A stretch of 8,659 nt of DNA from positions 1-8,659 of the forward strand of contig DOBW01000196.1 in NCBI GenBank assembly GCA_003504035.1. The letters are read 5' to 3'. The position numbers were made by a program, and so were the translations under genes. Every line of letters begins with the position of its first letter. Position 1 is the stretch's first letter. Below are positions 1-5,454 of the stretch, piece after piece. The notes under the pieces are model-generated. The model had not been told where the DNA came from. It saw only the letters and a program-made list of their open reading frames with translations, and did not search any database. Origin of the DNA: Rhodospirillaceae bacterium (GTDB taxonomy: Bacteria; Pseudomonadota; Alphaproteobacteria; UBA9219).

Positions 1-219
1 AAAGGGATCAAGGCCTATAGCCAACATCTAGCGGAAAATTTTGAAGAGGAAATGCGGGTTTTTGTTATCACCGCTAAAAAGACCCCAAACATAGATCCTA
101 AACTTCTACGTCTTTTCGAAAAGACGATAGAAGAAACAGCTAAAAAAATTAAAGCAACGGGTAACATTTTGCCCAATTTTCTTGGTGAGCCTGAAAAAGA
201 AAATAATATACTTTTTTAG
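1..219 (+). CDS. C-terminal part of an unrecognised protein (5' end outside the window)
   Basis: Frame 1 is open from the left edge to a TAG at 217-219 and gives 72 residues. I do not recognise the family. The fragment is hydrophilic and probably helical, with many Lys and Glu (for example LFEKTIEETAKKIKATG) and a polar tail ending NNILF. No membrane segment is visible. The fragment is about 36% GC (78 of 219 bases), clearly more AT-rich than dnaA beside it, which may mean a less conserved or acquired gene. Its stop overlaps the dnaA stop on the other strand by four bases, so the two genes converge with no spacer. No start is seen, so the true length is unknown. It could also be a chance open frame, but its exact junction with dnaA argues for a real gene. 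Confidence 0.55.
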   Translation, partial: KGIKAYSQHLAENFEEEMRVFVITAKKTPNIDPKLLRLFEKTIEETAKKIKATGNILPNFLGEPEKENNILF

Positions 220-1676
220 CCTTGCAGAAGCCTCTTGAGCAAATCCACATCCTCACGGAAAGCCGGATCATAAGCCGAAAGCTCTTCGATCTTGCGTACA
301 GCATGAATAACCGTTGTGTGATCACGGCCACCAAACTTGCGACCAATTTCCGGCAAGCTGCGCGGCGTAAGTTGTTTGGCTAAATACATCGCGATCTGCC
401 TAGGCCGCGCAACAGCACGCGCACGGCGCGCTGAATGCATATCGGCAATACGGATGTTATAATGCTCCGCAACTTTTTTCTGGATCTCGTCAATGGTAAT
501 ACGCCGTTCACTTGTACGCAGAACATCGGCCAAGACTTCTTGTGCCATCTCAACCGAAATCGTACGGCCAACAAGCTGAGCATGTGCAACAATGCGATTA
601 AGGGCGCCTTCCAGCTCACGCACATTAGAAGCAATCTTGTGCGCCAAAAACTCAATAACCTTATCGGGAATGGGACACCCGTGCTTTTCGGCTTTGGCGC
701 CCAAAATACCCAAACGCAATTCATAATTGGCCGGATGCAAATCAGCAACAAGGCCCCACCCAAGACGCGAACGCAAACGCTCTTCCACACGATCAAGATC
801 TTGCGGTGATTTATCGGCAGAAACGATAACCTGACGATTGCGATCAACCAAGGCGTTAAAGGTATGGAAAAATTCTTCCTGTGTCGTATCCTTACCGCCA
901 ATGAACTGAACATCATCAATCATCAAGACATCAACAGAACGGAATTGATCTTTGAAAGAAACGGTATCCTTGTAGCGAAGCGCGCGCACAAACTGATACA
1001 TAAACTTTTCAGCCGACATATAAATAACGCGGCGGTTGGGGAAATTCTGACGAATATGCCAAGCAATAGCATGCATCAAATGCGTTTTGCCAAGGCCTGA
1101 CCCGCCATAAAGGAAGAGCGGATTAAAGGTTGGCGTTTCCGTATCGGCAACGCGGCAAGCTGCCGCATAGGCCAACTCATTAGGCTTGCCAACAACAAAA
1201 TTATCGAACGTAAAACGAGGATCAAGCGGCGCTTCATCAGCAGCCGAAGGTGAAGCCTGCGAAAGGCGCACAGCACTCGGAAAAGAATTTCCCTTTATTG
1301 AACTTTTCAAAGAAACATCTGGCTTGAGCAAAGGTGACACAACCGAAAATTGAACAGAACCTTTTTCAACAAGAGAAAGCCAAAGTGTGCGAACAATGTC
1401 ACCATAATGAGCTTCGATCCAATCGCGCATAAAACGTGTTGGCACAGCCATCGCCAAAGTTGCGCCTCGCTCATCTTCTTCAACCTCGACAACAACAGGT
1501 TCAATCCAACGGCGAAAAGCTGTTTCACCTAAATGCTCGCGCAATTTTTCACGCAACGTTTCCCACGCGACCTTGGGCGCTTTTTTCTTCTTTGTGGAAA
1601 CTGAAGGATCATCATTCATCTCGCCGTAAGCCTGCGTGTCTTTTTGAAATTGTTGTTTAGCAGCAGAAGAGACCAT
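216..1676 (-). CDS. dnaA: Chromosomal replication initiator protein DnaA
   Basis: DnaA is the AAA+ ATPase that binds DnaA boxes, melts the origin and loads the DnaB helicase; it also acts as a transcription factor. The 486 residues show all four domains. Domain I is at about 37-110 (WETLREKL, FRRWIEPV). A Ser/Pro-rich linker lies at about 111-150. The AAA+ core has Walker A GGSGLGKT at 191-198, Walker B LMIDDVQ at 251-257, the box VII arginine region EERLRSR at 298-304, and sensor 2 in VRELEGALNR (352-361). The DNA-binding domain IV covers about 390-486, with the DHTTV signature at 452-456. I chose ATG at 1676 because GAGGG lies five bases upstream. A GTG at 1688 in the same frame would add four residues but overlaps that ribosome site. 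The gene lies downstream of rpsT on the same strand, separated by a strong terminator, so it probably has its own promoter in the spacer. Confidence 0.97.
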   Translation of the reverse strand: MVSSAAKQQFQKDTQAYGEMNDDPSVSTKKKKAPKVAWETLREKLREHLGETAFRRWIEPVVVEVEEDERGATLAMAVPTRFMRDWIEAHYGDIVRTLWLSLVEKGSVQFSVVSPLLKPDVSLKSSIKGNSFPSAVRLSQASPSAADEAPLDPRFTFDNFVVGKPNELAYAAACRVADTETPTFNPLFLYGGSGLGKTHLMHAIAWHIRQNFPNRRVIYMSAEKFMYQFVRALRYKDTVSFKDQFRSVDVLMIDDVQFIGGKDTTQEEFFHTFNALVDRNRQVIVSADKSPQDLDRVEERLRSRLGWGLVADLHPANYELRLGILGAKAEKHGCPIPDKVIEFLAHKIASNVRELEGALNRIVAHAQLVGRTISVEMAQEVLADVLRTSERRITIDEIQKKVAEHYNIRIADMHSARRARAVARPRQIAMYLAKQLTPRSLPEIGRKFGGRDHTTVIHAVRKIEELSAYDPAFREDVDLLKRLLQG

Positions 1677-1711
1677 TGAAACCCTCACAGATATGATAAA
1701 AGGTTAGCGGA

Positions 1712-1766
1712 CTGGAACAACATTTAGAACTGAACAAACATAAAACGCTGAACAAAAAAACTGAAC
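1712..1766 (-). repeat. Cluster of four CTGAAC-type repeats upstream of dnaA
   Basis: On the + strand, CTGGAAC (1712-1718) is followed by CTGAAC at 1730-1735, 1748-1753 and 1761-1766. The first three are exactly 18 bases apart start to start, and the last follows after 13. Flanks are alike too (ACTGGAACAACAT, ACTGAACAAACAT, GCTGAACAAAAAA). Read in the dnaA direction they are GTTCAG repeats about 35-90 bases before the dnaA start. They could be operator sites for a regulator of dnaA, or slippage in an A-rich spacer. No known box was recognised. Confidence 0.4.
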
Positions 1767-1918
1767 CCTTCAAACGAAAACAACAAAAGATAAGCCATCG
1801 ATCTGTTGCTCTCTTGGGCGGAGCACAACATAGACCGAAAGTGATTCGTTTTTCAATGGGTCTGAAGCAAGAACGTAAAAAAGAATCTTCTTGATTTTTA
1901 GAAGCCAAGCTTTTCAGC

Positions 1919-1956
1919 AAAAAAATCCGGCATCAAAAAGATTTCTGATGCCGGAT
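1919..1956 (-). terminator. Rho-independent terminator of rpsT
   Basis: An 11-bp perfect stem (ATCCGGCATCA at 1925-1935 against TGATGCCGGAT at 1946-1956) has a 10-base loop. In the rpsT direction it is followed by a run of six T (1924-1919). It begins 27 bases after the rpsT stop, so it should end rpsT transcripts before dnaA. Confidence 0.9.
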
Positions 1957-1982
1957 AAAAATATTTAATTTTTATTTTAACC

Positions 1983-2252
1983 TTATGCCTTCACAGCTTT
2001 TTTAACGCGCCTAACAAGACGAGATGTTTTGCGTGAAGCGGTTTTCTTGTGCAAGGTTCCTCTCCCTGCAGCACGCGCTAACGCCGATTCAGCCGAACGC
2101 AAGGCTGTTGTTGCCGTTTTAACATCGCCTGCTTCAACTGTTTTCTCAACAGCCTTCACCAAAGTGCGAACTTTGGCGCGGCGAGAACGATTAAGCTCGT
2201 TACGTTTAACAGATTGACGCGCACGTTTGGCAGCGGATTTATGGTTAGCCAT
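1983..2252 (-). CDS. rpsT: 30S ribosomal protein S20
   Basis: S20 binds 16S rRNA early in assembly of the small subunit. The 89-residue product is very basic and helical throughout. It starts with the family signature MANHKSAAKRARQS and ends in a Lys/Arg-rich helix (RLVRRVKKAVKA). Length is normal for the family. The ATG at 2252 has TAAGGGA about six bases upstream. The gene stands alone, with its own promoter (2366-2394), a leader of about 105 bases and a strong terminator. S20 represses its own translation in Escherichia coli; whether that holds here cannot be told, though the leader has a small reading frame (see 2292-2318). Confidence 0.97.
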   Translation of the reverse strand: MANHKSAAKRARQSVKRNELNRSRRAKVRTLVKAVEKTVEAGDVKTATTALRSAESALARAAGRGTLHKKTASRKTSRLVRRVKKAVKA

Positions 2253-2291
2253 TTTATTCCCTTACAGTTTCATTTCCAAGGTGCCGAGCAC

Positions 2292-2318
2292 TTAAATAAA
2301 AATACTTTTGGCACACAT
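2292..2318 (-). other. Candidate 8-residue leader peptide in the rpsT 5' UTR
   Basis: A short frame, MCAKSIFI then TAA, begins with ATG at 2318. GGAGG lies four bases upstream (2327-2323 on the - strand). It falls inside the leader predicted from the promoter at 2366-2394 and ends 39 bases before the rpsT start. The ribosome site is as strong as that of rpsT itself, so ribosomes could well bind here. Translation and any regulatory role are inferred, and a chance match is possible. Confidence 0.3.
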
Positions 2319-2365
2319 TAAACCTCCGGCAACAGGCGTTTAGTCCTATTGCACGAGAGGCCGCA

Positions 2366-2394
2366 CTTTTACGCACCCCTCAAGCCTTGGTCAA
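2366..2394 (-). promoter_or_regulatory. Putative sigma70-type promoter of rpsT
   Basis: In the - direction, TTGACC (2394-2389, five of six matches to TTGACA) is followed after exactly 17 bases by TAAAAG (2371-2366, four of six matches to TATAAT). Transcription should start near 2358, giving a leader of about 105 bases before the rpsT ATG. Confidence 0.6.
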
Positions 2395-2556
2395 GGATAA
2401 AAGCCATTTTCATGCCTATAAGGCAGAGAGAAAAAAATCTAAGATAGAGACTATAGTTAATAACGCTTTGTTTTATATTGTTATTGGAAAACGTCTAAAT
2501 CCTGTTTGCCTTGTTTTTGACGCGAAAAAGTGATGTAATGGTTCGAAGGATCTTTC

Positions 2557-2564
2557 AAAGGAGG
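2557..2564 (+). promoter_or_regulatory. Strong Shine-Dalgarno that fixes the start at 2571
   Basis: AAAGGAGG lies six bases before ATG 2571. The same frame is open further upstream, to a possible start at 2511, but that start has no comparable ribosome site. A start at 2511 would also make this Shine-Dalgarno part of the coding region. The 2571 start is therefore preferred. Confidence 0.85.
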
Positions 2565-2570
2565 TTTGTA

Positions 2571-3458
2571 ATGGTAGAACGCCTACAAGATGCAAATGCT
2601 TTCGATACACGTGCAGCTCTAGATGGTTTAGTCCCCGCTGGTACTTCCTTGGATCATGCCGTTTTTGATAGCAGGAATGGCACCATCATTGCTCAAATCA
2701 AAGAACCTCAAGCGAATATGGGATTTGACCAGTTTGTTTCCATGGGCGGGGCTCAAGACGCCACGCTAGCCAACCAGATTTCCAATACTGAAGCCCTCCT
2801 TGGTGCTGCACCCCAAGAATTTGCCTCTCCTGCACAGGAAAGAGTCTCCACCAGCACTATAGGGGCTAACCGTGCCAACACAGCTGTAAGAGCAGAGCGA
2901 CAACCCGATGGGATGAGCTTCGCACCTATCGGTGCGTCTTTCGGACGTAAGACGTCAACACGTAATGTCCAGAGATTTTCTGCGCAAGCTCCAAACTTTG
3001 CCCCTAGACTACGTGGTCCTAAAACCATTAGAGAATATCGAGCGCTTGAAAGGCATCTGAAAACACTAAGAAACCAACAAGCTTTCCTTCGGGTACGACA
3101 ACAAATGCCTATGCCTGCGGCCAACGGCTTCAGCCCCACCGTTACACGTACGGTTGCAGAACGCGCCGCACCCAGCTCTCGCCTTAATACTTTCGTAACC
3201 AACAACCACAACAGGCCTATAGGCTTCACGCAACGCCCTCACGGCCATTATGAAGAGCTAAATGCAGCCCTAGCCGCAAAACACGAGGAAGAGCTTAAAA
3301 TAAGGGCCAAGAAGACCAAAGAGCTTGAGGCGCAGAATGAAAAAATCAAAATGGATAGAAAAGCAGAAGAAGCACCTCTCAGAAGAGCTACAAGAGATTA
3401 TAATAGATCTCTTATTAAGAACGCGGCGAAGGTCTCGTTTATTTCCTTAGTTATTTAG
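2571..3458 (+). CDS. Unrecognised basic, low-complexity protein with a charged C-terminal helix
   Basis: I do not recognise this 295-residue protein. It has no signal peptide and no clear membrane segment. Residues 1-60 look partly ordered (FDTRAALDGLVPAG, then IIAQIKEPQANMGFDQF). Residues about 60-150 are rich in Ala, Ser, Thr, Asn and Gln, as in disordered regions. Residues 150-180 form a basic stretch (TIREYRALERHLKTLRNQQ). Residues 180-225 are Pro/Asn/Thr-rich. Residues about 226-275 are a highly charged helix of Lys, Glu and Ala that could form a coiled coil. The end is short and hydrophobic (VSFISLVI). Support for expression is good: a perfect Shine-Dalgarno six bases before ATG 2571 and a strong terminator 25 bases after the stop. 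It is a single-gene unit between rpsT and prs. It could be a lineage-specific structural or nucleic-acid-binding protein, or a secreted effector; nothing in the sequence decides this. Confidence 0.8.
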   Translation: MVERLQDANAFDTRAALDGLVPAGTSLDHAVFDSRNGTIIAQIKEPQANMGFDQFVSMGGAQDATLANQISNTEALLGAAPQEFASPAQERVSTSTIGANRANTAVRAERQPDGMSFAPIGASFGRKTSTRNVQRFSAQAPNFAPRLRGPKTIREYRALERHLKTLRNQQAFLRVRQQMPMPAANGFSPTVTRTVAERAAPSSRLNTFVTNNHNRPIGFTQRPHGHYEELNAALAAKHEEELKIRAKKTKELEAQNEKIKMDRKAEEAPLRRATRDYNRSLIKNAAKVSFISLVI

Positions 3459-3482
3459 GGAATCCCTCTTCCTACCTCCTAT

Positions 3483-3514
3483 AAAAAAGGACGCTTTTTT
3501 TGCGTCCTTTTTTT
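3483..3514 (+). terminator. Rho-independent terminator after the 2571-3458 gene
   Basis: The GGACGC (3489-3494) and GCGTCC (3502-3507) arms are flanked by A6 before and T7 after, so the stem can extend to 12 bp. The loop is seven T. The T run at 3508-3514 serves the + strand. The A run gives a T run on the - strand, so it may work both ways. It insulates the upstream gene from prs. Confidence 0.9.
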
Positions 3515-3545
3515 ATTACGAGCGAAACAACGCTGTAGGAAAGTA

Positions 3546-3559
3546 AAGTGGAATGACTA
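3546..3559 (+). repeat. 14-mer shared by the prs and rplY leaders, copy 1
   Basis: AAGTGGAATGACTA here is identical to 4715-4728. Both copies lie upstream of a + strand housekeeping gene, both contain an ATG that opens a very short frame, and both of those frames end in an ATGA overlap with another start. In this copy the next bases give TATATT (3560-3565), which resembles a -10 box, but no good -35 box is seen. Confidence 0.5.
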
Positions 3560-3606
3560 TATATTTACAAAAGGCCCTTGAGGCTGCTATAGGAGGGCCA
3601 AGATGA
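3553..3606 (+). other. Candidate 17-residue leader peptide 1 upstream of prs
   Basis: This frame reads MTIYLQKALEAAIGGPR and stops at TGA 3604-3606, overlapping the ATG of the next short frame (3603-3605) as ATGA. There is no proper Shine-Dalgarno, only GTGG close to the ATG, so its own initiation would be weak. If transcription starts at the TATATT next to it, this frame would not be in the mRNA. Its translation is a hypothesis. Confidence 0.2.
3573..3599 (+). promoter_or_regulatory. Hairpin that can cover the ribosome site of leader frame 2
   Basis: GGCCCT (3573-3578) is complementary to AGGGCC (3594-3599) over six base pairs, with a 15-base loop. The 3' arm includes half of the AGGAGG at 3591-3596. 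Folding would therefore mask the best ribosome site in the prs leader, and ribosomes on leader frame 1 would open it. Confidence 0.35.
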
Positions 3607-3653
3607 TTTCCTCTGTTCTAAAAAGCTCTTTTTTTTTCGCGCGTAACCTTTAA
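3603..3653 (+). other. Candidate 16-residue leader peptide 2 upstream of prs
   Basis: ATG 3603 has AGGAGG six bases upstream (3591-3596), far better than the site of prs itself. The product is MISSVLKSSFFFARNL, ending with TAA at 3651-3653, 18 bases before the prs ATG. The frame is the same as that of prs, but the TAA separates them. It contains a run of nine T (3629-3637) that codes for its Phe residues. Losing one T would move reading into a frame that ends at TGA 3673-3675, overlapping the prs ATG. Real expression is unproven. Confidence 0.35.
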
Positions 3654-3671
3654 AAACAGGTCTGCATCGTC

Positions 3672-4619
3672 ATGAAACTCATTGCCGGAACAAGCAACCA
3701 GCCCCTCGCCAAAGAAATCTCTGAATATCTTGGGCTTCCTCTGGCTAAAACATCTATACGCCGTTTCAATGATATGGAAGTTTTTGTAGAGATTTTGGAA
3801 AATGTGCGCGGTGAAGACACCTTCGTCATTCAGCCAACCTCCTACCCCAGTAATGACAGCTTGATGGAGCTTTTGATTACCATTGATACGCTGAAACGAA
3901 GCTCTGCACGGCGCATCACAGCCGTTACGCCTTATTATGGCTATTCACGCCAAGACAGAAAATCATCGCCACGCTCGCCCATCACAGCCAAGCTGGTGGC
4001 CAATCTTATCACTGTTGCTGGAGCTGACCGCGTTTTGACGATGGATTTACATGCCGGTCAAATCCAAGGCTTTTTCGATATTCCGCTTGATAATCTCTAT
4101 GCCTCCCCCGTTTTTATTCGCGATATTCGCGACACCATGTCAGTTCATGGTAAATTACCTGAGGAATTAACCATTATTTCGCCTGATGTTGGTGGCGTTG
4201 TTCGAGCACGTGGCTTGGCCAAAAGACTGGATGCAGGCCTCGCCATTATCGATAAACGCCGCGAAAGGATTGGCGAATCCGAGGTTATGAACATTATTGG
4301 TGACATTAAAGACCGCAATTGCCTTCTGGTTGACGACATTGTCGACAGCGCCGGAACGCTTTGCAACGCTGCTAGCGCTATGATGAATGCCGGTGCGAAA
4401 TCAGTTGCAGCATACATCACACATGGCGTATTCTCCGGCCCAGCTGTTGAGCGCATTGAAAAATCTGCCTTAACCAACATAACGGTTACGGACTCGATTG
4501 CAGCAACGCCTGAAGTTGAGGCTTCCAAAAAAATTAGGCAACTTAGTGTTGCTCCGCTTCTGGCCGAAGCTATTGCCCGCATCGGTCAGGAACGTTCGGT
4601 TTCAAGTCTGTTCAATTGA
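3672..4619 (+). CDS. prs: Ribose-phosphate pyrophosphokinase (PRPP synthase)
   Basis: Prs transfers pyrophosphate from ATP to ribose 5-phosphate to make PRPP, the precursor for purines, pyrimidines, histidine, tryptophan and NAD. The 315 residues match the usual bacterial length. Visible signatures are the N-terminal MKLIAG strand, [12 protein letters not shown] (43-54), the ATP-site segment [10 protein letters not shown] (88-97), the metal-binding [11 protein letters not shown] (125-135), [10 protein letters not shown] (171-180), the flexible catalytic loop KRRERIGE (195-202) and the PRPP loop [11 protein letters not shown] (220-230). No key residue is missing. ATG 3672 aligns with the conserved start of the family. 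Its ribosome site is poor (only CAGG about 11 bases upstream), while the leader holds short frames with better sites, so translation may be coupled or controlled. rplY follows after 128 bases on the same strand. Confidence 0.97.
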   Translation: MKLIAGTSNQPLAKEISEYLGLPLAKTSIRRFNDMEVFVEILENVRGEDTFVIQPTSYPSNDSLMELLITIDTLKRSSARRITAVTPYYGYSRQDRKSSPRSPITAKLVANLITVAGADRVLTMDLHAGQIQGFFDIPLDNLYASPVFIRDIRDTMSVHGKLPEELTIISPDVGGVVRARGLAKRLDAGLAIIDKRRERIGESEVMNIIGDIKDRNCLLVDDIVDSAGTLCNAASAMMNAGAKSVAAYITHGVFSGPAVERIEKSALTNITVTDSIAATPEVEASKKIRQLSVAPLLAEAIARIGQERSVSSLFN

Positions 4620-4631
4620 GCAGCCTGAAAA

Positions 4632-4669
4632 GACCATAAAGGTCAAACCCAGCACCCCTGGAGGCTGGG
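4632..4669 (+). other. Two small stem-loops after prs
   Basis: GACC-ATAAA-GGTC (4632-4644) is followed by CCCAGC (4648-4653) pairing with GCTGGG (4664-4669) around a 10-base loop. No T run follows, so this is not an ordinary terminator. The pair may protect the 3' end of prs mRNA or belong to the rplY leader. Function unknown. Confidence 0.35.
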
Positions 4670-4685
4670 ATATTAAAACAAGATA

Positions 4686-4728
4686 TAGTCATTTTGCAGA
4701 CCCGTCCGGTTCTTAAGTGGAATGACTA
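4686..4728 (+). promoter_or_regulatory. Stem-loop directly before the rplY ribosome site
   Basis: TAGTCATT (4686-4693) and AATGACTA (4721-4728) are perfect complements. In RNA the stem extends inward by U-G, U-G, G-U and C-G pairs to 12 bp, with a 19-base loop (4698-4716). It ends five bases before the Shine-Dalgarno AAGGAG (4734-4739) of rplY. The position suits translational control of a ribosomal protein, but this is inferred from complementarity alone. Confidence 0.4.
4715..4728 (+). repeat. 14-mer shared by the prs and rplY leaders, copy 2
   Basis: This copy is identical to 3546-3559. Here most of the repeat forms the 3' arm of the stem-loop 4686-4728. The 5' arm with its flank (ATATAGTCATT, 4683-4693) is also fully complementary over 11 bases to 3552-3562 in the prs leader. 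Confidence 0.5.
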
Positions 4729-4751
4729 CAAACAAGGAGCAAGTAAAATGA
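4722..4751 (+). other. Candidate 9-residue leader peptide overlapping the rplY start
   Basis: The frame MTTNKEQVK begins inside the 14-mer repeat and stops at TGA 4749-4751, overlapping the rplY ATG 4748-4750 as ATGA. No Shine-Dalgarno is seen for it. It spans the Shine-Dalgarno of rplY, so if translated it would be coupled to rplY. It may be chance. Confidence 0.2.
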
Positions 4752-5443
4752 ATGATATTGTTACACTTGCGGCCTCGTCGCGTGAAAGTGTCGGCAAGGG
4801 GACCGCACGCGCCGTTCGTCGCAATGGGCAGGTGCCTGCCGTTATTTACGGCGATAAAAAGCCGCCTGTATCCATTACTATTGAAGAAAAAATTCTGGTT
4901 CGTTATGCCAACGGATCGGGCTTTTTCAGTCATCTTTTTGATATTGAACTTGATGGTAAAAAACTTCGCGTTTTGCCGCGCGATATTCAGTTCCATCCTG
5001 TTACGGATCGTCCATTACATGTAGATTTTCTGCGCATTGCTGCAGGCACAAAAGTCAAAGTAAGCATTCCGATCTCTTTCATCAATCATGAAAAATCAGC
5101 AGGTCTGAAACGTGGTGGTACACTTAATGTCGTAAAACACGACATTGAAGTTCTTTGTGCGCCAGCTAAGATTCCTGAGAAATTTGAACTCTCTTTGGAA
5201 GGCTACGAAATCGGCGACCCTGTACATTTAAGCTCGCTCAAGCTGCCTGAAGACGTAACCTTGACAACCAAAGAAGCTCCTAACTTTACCATTGCTTCAA
5301 TTGCCATTCCTTCAGCCGTACGTTCTGAAGGGGCTGACAAGCCTGCTGAAGGCGAAGAAACTGCTGCTACCGACACCAAAGATGCTGAAGCCAAGGATGC
5401 CAAAGCGGCACCCGCTGCAAACGCACCTGCGGGCAAGAAGTAA
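4748..5443 (+). CDS. rplY: 50S ribosomal protein L25, long (TL5/Ctc-type) form
   Basis: L25 binds 5S rRNA in the large subunit; long forms are also called TL5 or general stress protein Ctc. The 231 residues show the N-terminal 5S-binding domain at about 1-97 (TARAVRRNGQVPAVIYG at 19-35, LPRDIQFHPV at 76-85, HVDFLRI at 91-97). A C-terminal beta domain follows at about 98-190 (VKVSIPISF, then LKRGGTLNVVKHDIEV). The tail from about 192 is rich in Ala, Glu, Asp and Lys and probably disordered. I chose ATG 4748 because AAGGAG lies eight bases upstream and MNDIVTLAAS looks like a normal L25 start. A TTG at 4694 in frame would add 18 unrelated residues. pth follows after 11 bases and is probably co-transcribed. 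Confidence 0.96.
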   Translation: MNDIVTLAASSRESVGKGTARAVRRNGQVPAVIYGDKKPPVSITIEEKILVRYANGSGFFSHLFDIELDGKKLRVLPRDIQFHPVTDRPLHVDFLRIAAGTKVKVSIPISFINHEKSAGLKRGGTLNVVKHDIEVLCAPAKIPEKFELSLEGYEIGDPVHLSSLKLPEDVTLTTKEAPNFTIASIAIPSAVRSEGADKPAEGEETAATDTKDAEAKDAKAAPAANAPAGKK

Positions 5444-5454
5444 GGTCACGTAGC

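Larger units (their letters stand above)
1677..1982. other. Spacer between rpsT and dnaA (dnaA upstream region)
   Basis: This 306-bp stretch holds no gene that I can support. On the dnaA side is the CTGAAC repeat cluster (1712-1766). On the rpsT side is the rpsT terminator (1919-1956). The dnaA promoter should lie in between, but I found no pair of -35 and -10 boxes good enough to call. No sequence close to the DnaA box TTATCCACA is visible on either strand, so there is no sign of an origin here. Two GANTC sites (1843-1847 and 1883-1887) are present, which is about what chance would give. Confidence 0.6.
2253..2570. other. Divergent spacer between rpsT and the unrecognised gene at 2571
   Basis: This 318-bp region separates two genes transcribed away from each other. 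It contains the rpsT promoter and leader on the - strand (2253-2394) and the ribosome site of the + strand gene (2557-2564). For the + strand gene I found no convincing promoter. An AT-rich inverted repeat, AATAAC (2459-2464) and GTTATT (2480-2485), lies where an operator could sit. No RNA gene or larger reading frame is apparent. Confidence 0.6.

Noticed and set aside
380..919. 179-residue open frame on - inside dnaA, plus other long frames in 435-1660 on both strands
   Set aside because: They overlap the certain dnaA gene in other frames, have no ribosome site that I can see, and give unlikely protein compositions.
1843..1887. Two GANTC (CcrM-type) sites upstream of dnaA
   Set aside because: About one is expected by chance in a spacer of this length, so two do not show cell-cycle control.
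1677..1982. Possible replication origin next to dnaA
   Set aside because: No DnaA-box-like sequence was found on either strand, and dnaA is often far from the origin in alphaproteobacteria.
2413..2425. Small palindrome TGCCT-ATA-AGGCA
   Set aside because: The stem is only five base pairs with no T run on either side, and it lies upstream of the rpsT promoter; nothing links it to a function.
2511..2570. N-terminal extension of the unrecognised gene to 2511
   Set aside because: It has no good ribosome site, and it would bury a perfect Shine-Dalgarno inside the coding region.
2753..3229. 158-residue frame on - opposite the unrecognised gene
   Set aside because: The + strand gene has a far better ribosome site and terminator. 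The - frame is rich in Cys, Arg and Leu, as mirror frames often are, and has no supporting signals.
3560..3565. TATATT as the -10 box of a prs promoter
   Set aside because: It is a five-of-six match, but no acceptable -35 box lies 16-18 bases upstream, so it was mentioned and not called.
4145..4582. 145-residue frame on - opposite prs
   Set aside because: It is antisense to a clearly conserved gene, and its Ser/Ala-rich composition reflects prs codon use read in reverse.
4648..4669. CCCAGC/GCTGGG hairpin as the terminator of prs
   Set aside because: It is followed by ATATTAAAAC and not by a T run, so it does not fit a Rho-independent terminator.
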